A stretch of DNA of 5,730 nucleotides, from contig SKNI01000348.1 in NCBI GenBank assembly GCA_007120615.1, positions 1-5,730 on the forward strand. The letters are read 5' to 3'. The position numbers and the translations under genes were made by a program. Origin of the DNA: Myxococcales bacterium. GTDB taxonomy: Bacteria; Myxococcota_A; Bradymonadia; Bradymonadales; Bradymonadaceae. The notes under the pieces were generated by a model. The model saw only the letters and a list, made by a program, of their open reading frames with translations, was not told the DNA's origin and did not search any database. How positions within the stretch are numbered: the first letter of the stretch is position 1; every line of letters begins with the position of its first letter. Shown one piece after another: positions 1 through 5,730 of this stretch.

Positions 1-225
1 TATATTGAACTCGTTTAGCTGTGGTAACTCGTCGAGATCAAATCGGGCAAAATGCCAGACCGGGGACATCTGATCCGGGCGGTATGACGGTGGAGCGCCG
101 TCCCGAATAAGAAGAGCCGGGGAGGAAAAATACAAAGAACCTTTGATGCGATACAATTTCTCTACCCGACAGGATACTTCGAGGGGCACCGGAATGGCAA
201 GCCGGGAGCGATTGACAAGATTCAA
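1..225 (-). CDS. Possible 5' part of an unrecognised gene running off the left edge
   Basis: I do not recognise this product. Minus-strand reading from 225 to 1 gives 75 codons with no stop. It could start at TTG 225-223, which overlaps the argD stop (TTGA), at GTG 189-187 or at ATG 69-67. None has a strong Shine-Dalgarno; GGA lies 4 nt before the ATG. The translation contains VEKLYRIKGSLYF (21-33), ALLIRDGAPPSYRPD (37-51) and VWHFARFDLDELPQLNEFNI (56-75), which read more like a real protein than an out-of-phase frame: mixed charged, aromatic and aliphatic residues, with no runs of Arg, Ser or Pro. There is no signal peptide or membrane segment in the visible part. Position after argD in the same direction, with no terminator visible between, fits a further operon gene. 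An open run of this length can arise by chance in GC-rich DNA, so this is a tentative call. Confidence 0.38.
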   Translation of the reverse strand, partial: MNLVNRSRLAIPVPLEVSCRVEKLYRIKGSLYFSSPALLIRDGAPPSYRPDQMSPVWHFARFDLDELPQLNEFNI

Positions 226-1421
226 AGCCGCAGAAGAGCATCTTCCAGCCGAGTTAATGCCTGCTCCACGTCTTCGCTGGTGATGACCAGCGGGGGAACG
301 AAGCGCAATGTGTCGCCTCCGGCGGTGTTGATCAAAAGGCCTTGCTCACGGGCCAGTACGGCGATATCGCCGGCGCGCTCCCCGCACTGGGCGCCGACCA
401 TCAATCCCGTTCCTCGCACATCGGTGAGGACGGAGAAGCGCGACGATAACTCGAGAAGTCCCTGGCGCAACTGCTCGCCGCGATCGCGGGCATTGTCCAG
501 CAGAGAGTCCTCCTCAATTACCTGTAATACGGTGTTTGCGGCCCGCGTAGCCAGCGGGTTTCCGCCAAAGGTGGAGGCGTGGCTGCCCCGTTTCCAGCCC
601 GCCCACACCTTATCGGTGGCCAGAGTGGCACCCAGGGGAACGCCACCTCCGATGCCCTTGGCCAGGGTCATGATATCGGGTGTGACGTCGTAATTCTGAT
701 AAGCAAAAAGTGCTCCCGTGCGACCCACTCCGGTCTGGACCTCATCAAAGATCAAGAGCGCTCCGTGCTCGTCACAGGCTTGTCGCAGGGTCTGCAAAAA
801 TTCCAACTCTGCCGGTCGGACCCCACCCTCACCCTGGATGGGCTCTACGACCACCGCTGCGGTATGGGCATCGATCTTCTCTTTTGCCAGGGCGGAGTCA
901 TTAAACGGAGTATAATCAAAGCCGGGGACCAGCGGGGCGAAGCCGTCGTGATATTTGGGCTGTCCCGTGGCGGTGATCGCCGCCAGCGTGCGACCGTGGA
1001 ATGATGCTTTCATGGAGAGAATTTTGGTCTTGTCGGGCTGATTTGCCACCCGCGACTGGTAGCGGCGGGCCAGCTTAAAGGCCGCTTCATTTGCCTCCGC
1101 TCCGGAGTTGCAGAAGAAGACTCGGTCGGCAAACGAGCGTTTAGAGAGGGTCTCCATCAATTCGATCTGAGGGGCAGTATAATACATATTGGATACGTGG
1201 AGGAGCTTCTCCACCTGATCGCGTAACGCCTCGGTCAGACGAGGGTGTGCGTGGCCCAGGGCACAGACGGCGATACCGGCCACAAAGTCGAGGTAGCGGT
1301 TCTCTTCACAGTCAAAGAGCCAGACCCCTTCTCCACGCTCAAAGATAATGGGGGCAGGGGCGTAGTTGGGGCTGTTATGACGGGCGCCGATGGCGAGGAG
1401 GTCCGTGGTGGTTTGACTCAT
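222..1421 (-). CDS. argD: Acetylornithine aminotransferase ArgD
   Basis: This class-III PLP-dependent aminotransferase interconverts N-acetylglutamate-5-semialdehyde and N-acetylornithine, with glutamate as amino donor, in cytoplasmic arginine synthesis; family members often also serve as succinyldiaminopimelate aminotransferase (DapC) in lysine synthesis. The 399-residue product is full length (about 400 is usual). It shows the N-terminal GEGVWLFDCEENRYLDFVAG (30-49), SGAEANEAAFK (106-116), FHGRT (141-145), VVEPIQGEGG (191-200), DEVQTG with Asp226 facing the pyridine nitrogen, the Schiff-base lysine Lys255 in TLAKGIGGG, TFGGNP (284-289, phosphate contact) and LRFVPPL with Arg373. Ornithine, 4-aminobutyrate and succinylornithine aminotransferases share this fold, but the length, the start NYAPAPIIFERGEG and the arginine-type motifs favour ArgD. 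The ATG at 1421 has GGGAG 8 nt upstream. It follows hslU by 55 bp with no clear terminator between them. The TGA stop at 222-224 overlaps a possible next start. Confidence 0.93.
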   Translation of the reverse strand: MSQTTTDLLAIGARHNSPNYAPAPIIFERGEGVWLFDCEENRYLDFVAGIAVCALGHAHPRLTEALRDQVEKLLHVSNMYYTAPQIELMETLSKRSFADRVFFCNSGAEANEAAFKLARRYQSRVANQPDKTKILSMKASFHGRTLAAITATGQPKYHDGFAPLVPGFDYTPFNDSALAKEKIDAHTAAVVVEPIQGEGGVRPAELEFLQTLRQACDEHGALLIFDEVQTGVGRTGALFAYQNYDVTPDIMTLAKGIGGGVPLGATLATDKVWAGWKRGSHASTFGGNPLATRAANTVLQVIEEDSLLDNARDRGEQLRQGLLELSSRFSVLTDVRGTGLMVGAQCGERAGDIAVLAREQGLLINTAGGDTLRFVPPLVITSEDVEQALTRLEDALLRL

Positions 1422-1429
1422 GGAGAGTA

Positions 1430-1434
1430 CTCCC
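1430..1434 (-). promoter_or_regulatory. Shine-Dalgarno of argD
   Basis: On the minus strand GGGAG lies 8 nt before the argD ATG and is the best ribosome-binding match in the window. It fixes the start at 1421 and suggests that argD can be translated independently of hslU, unlike xerC and hslV. The GAG forms the left half of the 8-bp palindrome GAGTACTC at 1425-1432. Confidence 0.65.
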
Positions 1435-1476
1435 GATGCGAAAAATGGAATTGAATTAGGTGGGCAACGAGCCGGC

Positions 1477-2898
1477 TTAGAGGATATAGCGGCTTAAGTC
1501 TTCGTCCTGGAGAATTCCTTCCAGGCGCTCCCGAACGTAGTCGGAGGAGACGATGAACTGCGCGTCATCTCGATCCGGGGCGTCGAAGGAGAGCGCTTCA
1601 AAGACTTTCTCCATGATCGTGTGGAGGCGGCGGGCGCCGATATTCTCCAGGGTATCGTTGACCCGAAAGGCCATCTCGGCGACGGTCTCGATGGCGGCAT
1701 CTTCAAAGACGATCTCCATGCCTTCGGTGGCCAGAAGGGCGATATATTGGCGGGTCAGGCTATTTCGAGGTTCGGTCAAGATCCGCTGAAAGTCATCCTC
1801 GGTGAGGCTCTGCAACTCCACGCGGATGGGAAATCTGCCCTGGAGTTCGGGGATCAGATCGGAGGGCTTGGAGAGGTGAAAGGCGCCGGCGGCGATAAAG
1901 AGGATGTGATCGGTCTTTACGACCCCGTATTTGGTGGTCACCGACGACCCCTCCACGATGGGCAAGAGGTCTCGCTGGACGCCTTCGCGAGAGACGTCCG
2001 GGCCTTGCTGGGACTCCCGTCCGGCGATCTTGTCGATCTCATCGAGGAAGATGATGCCCGATTGTTGCGTGCGGTTGAGGGCTTCCTGGGTGATCTGGTC
2101 CATATCGATGAGACGACCGGCCTCTTCCTGAGTGAGGGCTTTGAGGGCGTCCTGAACCTTGACTCGTTTCTGCTTTCGGGGCTTGGGAAACATATTTCCA
2201 AAGACGCTGCCCAGATCCATCTCTTCCATGCCCTGTTGGCCGGAGAAGACTTCGATGACCGGGTTTCGAGAGTCGGTGATCTCGATCTCGATATATTCGT
2301 CATCGAAGGCGCCCTGGCGAAGATGCATGCGCAGGAGATCGCGTTTGTTTTTGGGAGCGTCTTTGCTGGATTGAACCACGCCGTCGTGACCGACGATGAA
2401 GGTCTTTTTATCGGAGTCGCTGTCGTCGAGAGGGGCCCGCTCGGTGACCATATTTTCGAGCTGATCGAGAATTCGCTCCTCGGCGATGTCTCGAGCCCGG
2501 GACTCCACGCGTTCTTCGGCTTCTGATTTGACCAGGCTGATGCCCAACTCTACCAGGTCGCGAACCATGCTCTCTACGTCTCGGCCCACATAGCCGACCT
2601 CGGTAAATTTAGAGGCCTCCACTTTCAGAAAGGGAGCCCGGGCCAATTTGGCCAGCCGTCTGGCGATTTCGGTTTTGCCCACCCCGGTGGGGCCGATCAT
2701 GATGATATTTTTGGGCATCACCTCTTCGCGCAACTCTTCATCGAGTTGCTGGCGGCGCCAGCGATTCCTGAGAGCTACGGCCACCGCCCGCTTGGCATCA
2801 TCTTGACCGATGATATAGCGGTCCAATGCGGAGACAATCTCCCGGGGCGTGAGCTCAGAGCCCTCGCGTCCATCGATGGAATCTGTGTAAATAACCAT
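1477..2898 (-). CDS. hslU: ATP-dependent protease ATPase subunit HslU (ClpY)
   Basis: HslU is the AAA+ hexamer that unfolds substrates and threads them into HslV. The 473-residue product (E. coli: 443) begins with a short unconserved stretch and then LTPREIVSALDRYIIGQ. Visible motifs are Walker A GPTGVGKT (69-76), pore loop GYVG (102-105), Walker B IIFLDEIDK (282-290), GPDVSREGVQRDLLP (299-313), the arginine-finger box ELQGRFP (Arg355) and sensor-2 GARRLHT (421-427). The I-domain, about 120-260, has an acidic, low-complexity loop near 153-165 (DDSDSDKK) and the GMEEM segment at 223-227; the added length over E. coli lies mostly here and at the N-terminus. The C-terminal EDLSRYIL (466-473) is the tail that inserts between HslV subunits to activate them, so the pair should work together. 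No motif is missing. The ATG at 2898 has only a weak GGA 7 nt upstream; there is no other Met before the conserved region. Confidence 0.97.
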   Translation of the reverse strand: MVIYTDSIDGREGSELTPREIVSALDRYIIGQDDAKRAVAVALRNRWRRQQLDEELREEVMPKNIIMIGPTGVGKTEIARRLAKLARAPFLKVEASKFTEVGYVGRDVESMVRDLVELGISLVKSEAEERVESRARDIAEERILDQLENMVTERAPLDDSDSDKKTFIVGHDGVVQSSKDAPKNKRDLLRMHLRQGAFDDEYIEIEITDSRNPVIEVFSGQQGMEEMDLGSVFGNMFPKPRKQKRVKVQDALKALTQEEAGRLIDMDQITQEALNRTQQSGIIFLDEIDKIAGRESQQGPDVSREGVQRDLLPIVEGSSVTTKYGVVKTDHILFIAAGAFHLSKPSDLIPELQGRFPIRVELQSLTEDDFQRILTEPRNSLTRQYIALLATEGMEIVFEDAAIETVAEMAFRVNDTLENIGARRLHTIMEKVFEALSFDAPDRDDAQFIVSSDYVRERLEGILQDEDLSRYIL

Positions 2899-2944
2899 GG
2901 GTAATTCCAGACGTCGATAAGTAAATGAGTGGGGGAGTGACGGG

Positions 2945-3502
2945 TTATGGGGTTGATGATGCGTCCAACTCTTCGATGGTCAACGTATCATTGGTGAAGA
3001 CGCAGATCTCGGCGGCGATCCCCAGGGAATTCTCGCAGATGGAGCGGGCGTCCAGATCGGTGTGGCGAAGCAAAGCCCGGGCTGCGGACAGGGCGAAGGA
3101 GCCACCGGACCCGATGGCCACAGCCCCTTCTTCGGGATCGATGACATCGCCGGTACCACTGATCAGGAGAGTCTTGGACTTATCGGCGGCGATCAAAAGC
3201 GCCTCCAGACGACGGAGCATGCGGTCGGTTCGCCAGGCTTTGGCAAGTTCTACGGCCGCCCGGGTCAGGTTCCCGTTATATTCTTTGAGTTTCTCTTCCA
3301 GCTTCTCATAGAGCGTAATGGCATCGGCGGTAGATCCGGCAAAGCCGCAGAGGACTTTTCCGTCATAGAGGCGCCGAACTTTTCTGGCGGAAGCCTTCAT
3401 GACGACTTTTTCACCCATGGTGACCTGACCATCGCCGGCGACGACGACTTTGGAGCCTCGGCGAACACTGACAATGGTTGTGCCTCGAAAGCTGGTGCTC
3501 AT
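2945..3502 (-). CDS. hslV: ATP-dependent protease peptidase subunit HslV (ClpQ)
   Basis: HslV is the proteasome-beta-like peptidase of the cytoplasmic HslVU protease: two stacked hexameric rings that degrade proteins fed in by HslU. The 185-residue product shows the full family pattern: TTIVSVRRG (8-16), AGDGQVTMG (22-30), ARKVRRLYDGKV (39-50), CGFAGSTADA (52-61), WRTDRMLRRLEA (90-101), IGSGG (130-134), CVFTND (167-172) and the usual end TIEEL (175-179) followed by six extra residues. By alignment from memory with E. coli HslV, the N-terminal nucleophile is Thr8, with Asp24 and Lys41 in the active site. A seven-residue leader, MSTSFRG, therefore precedes the nucleophile and should be removed, unlike in E. 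coli, where only Met is lost. The ATG lies 3 bp after the xerC stop, with a weak GGA 6 nt upstream, so its translation probably depends on that of xerC. hslU follows after 46 bp. Confidence 0.97.
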   Translation of the reverse strand: MSTSFRGTTIVSVRRGSKVVVAGDGQVTMGEKVVMKASARKVRRLYDGKVLCGFAGSTADAITLYEKLEEKLKEYNGNLTRAAVELAKAWRTDRMLRRLEALLIAADKSKTLLISGTGDVIDPEEGAVAIGSGGSFALSAARALLRHTDLDARSICENSLGIAAEICVFTNDTLTIEELDASSTP

Positions 3503-3505
3503 TGG

Positions 3506-4474
3506 TTATCCGTCGGAGTCAGAAAGGGAATCGACCGTCTGATGACGCATCGGATCGCGTCCCTCCGGGTTTTTGCGGTGGGCGCGAGGATGTGCAGCAT
3601 CGTAAACCTCCATGAGCCTGTCAATCGACACGTGGGTATAGCGCTGGGTTGTGGACAGGTTTTGGTGACCCAGAAGTTCCTGAATCCCCCGCAGATCTGC
3701 GCCGGAGTCCAATAGGTGGGTGGCGAAAGAATGGCGAAGACCGTGGGGGGTGATGGAAGTGTCCAGGCCGGCGATCTGGAGATTTTTTTTCAATCGGCGT
3801 CGAACCGACCGGGTGGAGAGACGGCGGCCGCGGGCGCTCAAAAAGAGCGCTCCGTCGGTGGTATGGCCGCTGACCAATTCGTGGCGACGGGCCAGGTAGC
3901 GCTTCAGCGCCCGGCAGCCCTTTTTGCCCAGGGGCACGAGGCGTTCTTTCTTTCGCTTTCCCAGGGTGCGCACCCACCCCTCTTCGGCGTCGATACTCGC
4001 GGTGTTGAGCCCCACCAATTCCGAGACCCGCAATCCGGCTCCGTATCCCACCTCCCAGATCGCCATATCTCGAACGCCGAGTACATCCTCGGAGTGATGG
4101 CTCTCCAGCAGATGAATGACCTCGTCGACGGATAAAAAGTTCTGCAGCGGTTGGTGTACTTTCGGGGTGGACAGAAGGGAGGCCGGGTTGGCGTCGGTGA
4201 TTCGTTTCTTGACCAGAAAGTTCCAGAACGAGCGAAGGGTGGAGATCTTTCGAGCCAGGGAGGCCGGCTGGTTGTCGTCAAATCGATTGGCGATAAAACC
4301 GCGAAGGTGGCGCAGGTCGATCGCTTCGGGCTCCGGATTTTCCAGGCCGTGATGTTCCAGCAGAAATTCTCGAAATTGTCCCAGGTCGGTGGCGTAGGCC
4401 CGAAGCGTGTGTTCGCTGGCTCCCTTCTCCACGCGCAGATAGGAGATAAATTGGTCGATTCGTCCGGCGAGCAT
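3506..4474 (-). CDS. xerC: Tyrosine recombinase XerC/XerD family (site-specific chromosome dimer resolution)
   Basis: Xer recombinases act in pairs at the dif site near the replication terminus, where they cut and rejoin DNA to turn chromosome dimers into monomers under FtsK control. The 322-residue product has an N-terminal SAM-like core-binding domain (about 1-90; FISYLRVEKGASEHTLRAY is split over residues 9-27) and a C-terminal catalytic domain. All catalytic residues are present: Arg149 (GAGLRVSEL), Lys173 (LGKRKKERLVPL), His244 and Arg247 (HGLRHSFATH), His270 (LLGHQNLSTTQ) and the nucleophile Tyr279 (RYTHV). Their spacing is almost exactly that of E. coli XerD (298 residues). The additional length is mainly a polar tail after about residue 295. 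The name XerC rather than XerD rests on its place beside hslVU, as with codV in Bacillus, not on a diagnostic residue. ATG at 4474 follows rel by 9 bp; the TAA stop is 3 bp before hslV. Confidence 0.93.
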   Translation of the reverse strand: MLAGRIDQFISYLRVEKGASEHTLRAYATDLGQFREFLLEHHGLENPEPEAIDLRHLRGFIANRFDDNQPASLARKISTLRSFWNFLVKKRITDANPASLLSTPKVHQPLQNFLSVDEVIHLLESHHSEDVLGVRDMAIWEVGYGAGLRVSELVGLNTASIDAEEGWVRTLGKRKKERLVPLGKKGCRALKRYLARRHELVSGHTTDGALFLSARGRRLSTRSVRRRLKKNLQIAGLDTSITPHGLRHSFATHLLDSGADLRGIQELLGHQNLSTTQRYTHVSIDRLMEVYDAAHPRAHRKNPEGRDPMRHQTVDSLSDSDG

Positions 4475-4480
4475 GGAGAT

Positions 4481-4485
4481 CTCTC
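4481..4485 (-). promoter_or_regulatory. Shine-Dalgarno of xerC overlapping the rel stop codon
   Basis: On the minus strand GAGAG sits 6 nt before the xerC ATG and overlaps the rel TGA stop (TGAGAG). Ribosomes ending rel would stop on the xerC binding site, which supports both the chosen xerC start and translational coupling of the two genes. The site is read directly; the coupling is inferred. Confidence 0.6.
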
Positions 4486-5730
4486 AATTGGTAGTTCGCT
4501 CGACTTTATAGACGCCTCTGATCTTTTCGATATTTTTCATGGCCTTTTTGAGTTGATGGAGGTTGCTGACCATGACTTCGAAGGTGTTGACGGCGCGACG
4601 ATCTTCGGTGGTAACGCATTGGGCCTGACTGATATTGACGCCGGCAGCGGTGAAGGACTGGCTGATATTGGCGAGCAGTCCGGGCTTATCGGTGCAATAG
4701 ACGCGAACACTGACGGGACGGCGGGAGGCTTCGGGGACTTCGGTGTCATTGGCCCAACGCACATCGATCTGACGCTCTCTCTCCAGATGGCCGATCCGTT
4801 TGCAATCGCGGGTGTGTACCGAGAGGCCCCGGCCGCGGGTGACGAATCCGATGATTTCGTCGCCGGGCAGGGGATTGCAGCATTTGGCATAGGAGACCAT
4901 CACATCTTCGATGCCGTCGAGGACGACCCCCGTTTTTCCTCGGTGAGCGATCTTATTCCACAGCTGACCGAGCTTGCTCTCTCCATCGTTTTTCTTGGTC
5001 TTTTTCTCGGCGTCGTCCTCGGACTGGGGTGGATAGATCTTTTCCACCACCGTATCGGCCTGGGTTTTGCCGTAGCCGATATCGGCGAGCATCTCCTCGA
5101 CGGAGCTAAACCGGCTGAGTTCGACGGCTTTGGCCAGGTTTCCGGCCCGCTCCCAGGCGCGAATATTGGTATTATGATGCTTGAGCTCTTTATCCAATAA
5201 CTCTCGACCCAATATGCGGCTTCGCTCTCGCTGTTCTTTTCGAACGGTGTTGCGAATTTTTGTGCGAGCCCGACCGGTCTTGACGAAGGAGAGCCAGTCT
5301 TTGTTGGGACGCTGGTTCTTATGGGTCAAGATCTCGACGATATCGCCGTTTCGCAGCTTGTGTTTGAGGGGAACCATCTGGCCGTTGACCTTGGCTCCGG
5401 AGCAGTGCTGTCCGACCTCGGTGTGGATGGCGTAGGCGAAATCAACGGGTGTGGCTCCCGAGGGAAAGCTGAGAACATCGCCGTCGGGGGTAAATACGTA
5501 GACCTCATCGTGGAAAAGGTCGATCTTGACAGACTCCAGAAACTCTACGGGATCTTCGTGATCCTGGTGCTCCTCCATCAGGCGGTGGAGCCAGGCAAAT
5601 TTCTGGTCGTCTCGGTCGGGTACGGCTTTGCCCTCTTTATAGAGCCAGTGGGCGGCGATCTCCTCTTCAGCGATTTTATGCATCGCGTGGGTGCGGATCT
5701 GGATCTCGATTCGCTCCTGATAGGGGCCGA
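4484..5730 (-). CDS. relA: RelA/SpoT-family (p)ppGpp synthetase/hydrolase, C-terminal part (5' end beyond right edge)
   Basis: This enzyme family makes, and in bifunctional members also degrades, the starvation alarmone (p)ppGpp in the cytoplasm, with ribosome-linked control through its C-terminal half. The frame is open to the right edge, so the ATG at 5683 is internal and not the start: the 15 codons before it read GPYQERIEIQIRTHA, the classic end of the synthetase domain, and continue into AEEEIAAHWLYKEG. In the visible 414 codons I see the end of the synthetase domain (1-33), a TGS domain (about 73-135, with DEVYVFTPDGD and NGDIVEILT), a helical region, a zinc-finger-like segment with CCNPLPGD (Cys283, Cys284) and HTRDC (His305, Cys309), and a C-terminal ACT domain (about 338-411, with TDKPGLLANI). 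The HD hydrolase and most of the synthetase domain are outside the window, so RelA, SpoT and bifunctional Rel cannot be told apart. The TGA stop lies 9 bp before xerC. Confidence 0.96.
   Translation of the reverse strand, partial: GPYQERIEIQIRTHAMHKIAEEEIAAHWLYKEGKAVPDRDDQKFAWLHRLMEEHQDHEDPVEFLESVKIDLFHDEVYVFTPDGDVLSFPSGATPVDFAYAIHTEVGQHCSGAKVNGQMVPLKHKLRNGDIVEILTHKNQRPNKDWLSFVKTGRARTKIRNTVRKEQRERSRILGRELLDKELKHHNTNIRAWERAGNLAKAVELSRFSSVEEMLADIGYGKTQADTVVEKIYPPQSEDDAEKKTKKNDGESKLGQLWNKIAHRGKTGVVLDGIEDVMVSYAKCCNPLPGDEIIGFVTRGRGLSVHTRDCKRIGHLERERQIDVRWANDTEVPEASRRPVSVRVYCTDKPGLLANISQSFTAAGVNISQAQCVTTEDRRAVNTFEVMVSNLHQLKKAMKNIEKIRGVYKVERTTN

Noticed and set aside
38..241. 67-codon minus-strand ORF starting inside the end of argD
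   Set aside because: The product is Ser/Cys/Pro-rich, the start has no spacing to GGAAG, and the competing frame at 225-1 looks more protein-like and stays open to the edge.
1449..1457. AATTGAATT inverted repeat in the hslU-argD gap, considered as an ArgR box or promoter element
   Set aside because: It is too short, lacks the TGAAT/ATTCA arms of an ARG box, and no paired -35 and -10 hexamers are visible around it.
1621..2526. 301-codon plus-strand ORF opposite hslU
   Set aside because: It is a complement-frame shadow of hslU, rich in Gly, Asp and Leu with no recognisable domain. Such mirror ORFs are common opposite conserved GC-rich genes.
2899..2944. Possible terminator or attenuator in the hslV-hslU gap
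   Set aside because: I see no stem with a following T-run; only the short GACGTC palindrome, which is not a terminator.
2947..2952. CCCCAT on the minus strand before hslU, resembling a heat-shock sigma-32 -10 element
   Set aside because: No CTTGAAA-like -35 lies at the right distance, and the bases are explained as the last codons and stop of hslV.
3062..3715. 217-codon plus-strand ORF opposite hslV and the end of xerC
   Set aside because: It covers two solid minus-strand genes across their junction and has no domain or ribosome-binding site that I can see.
3506..4474. Tyrosine recombinase as a sign of an integrated phage or island
   Set aside because: Length, active-site spacing and the hslVU neighbourhood fit housekeeping XerC. 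No attachment-site repeat, tRNA or phage gene is present.
4151..5200. 349-codon plus-strand ORF opposite rel and the xerC start
   Set aside because: It is antisense to a gene with unmistakable TGS, zinc-finger-like and ACT motifs, spans the rel/xerC junction, and reads as a Gly/Asp/Phe-rich mirror of the rel codons. Codon structure on the minus strand explains it.

Overview
All recognisable genes in this window lie on the minus strand, so transcription runs from right to left. In that order they are: the C-terminal part of a long RelA/SpoT-family (p)ppGpp enzyme (cut by the right edge), a tyrosine recombinase of the XerC/XerD family, the peptidase HslV, its AAA+ unfoldase partner HslU, and the acetylornithine aminotransferase ArgD. 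After argD, a reading frame without a stop runs off the left edge. It may be the start of a further gene that I do not recognise.

The sequence is bacterial chromosomal housekeeping DNA of moderately high GC content. The xerC-hslV-hslU order also occurs in Bacillus as codV-codW-codX. The Gram-negative character of the proteins and the arginine gene right after hslU suggest a deltaproteobacterial-type lineage (Myxococcota, Bradymonadota or a relative). That placement is an inference from gene order and protein flavour, not a measured result.

Layout: 4484-5730 rel fragment (end of synthetase domain, TGS, helical, zinc-finger-like and ACT regions); 9 bp gap; 3506-4474 xerC; 3 bp gap; 2945-3502 hslV; 46 bp gap; 1477-2898 hslU; 55 bp gap; 222-1421 argD; 1-225 possible partial gene whose TTG start would overlap the argD stop. 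The short gaps, and the lack of any convincing terminator or promoter between genes, point to one transcript beginning outside the window to the right.

Functionally, HslV and HslU form one two-part ATP-dependent protease, and each carries the features needed to work with the other. XerC resolves chromosome dimers at dif with a partner recombinase. Rel sets (p)ppGpp levels in response to starvation. ArgD makes an arginine precursor. Together they look like a growth and nutrient-status housekeeping operon. I found no RNA gene, mobile element, CRISPR array, long repeat or clearly undescribed system. The points most worth a second look are the unassigned frame at the left edge and the N-terminal leader of HslV.
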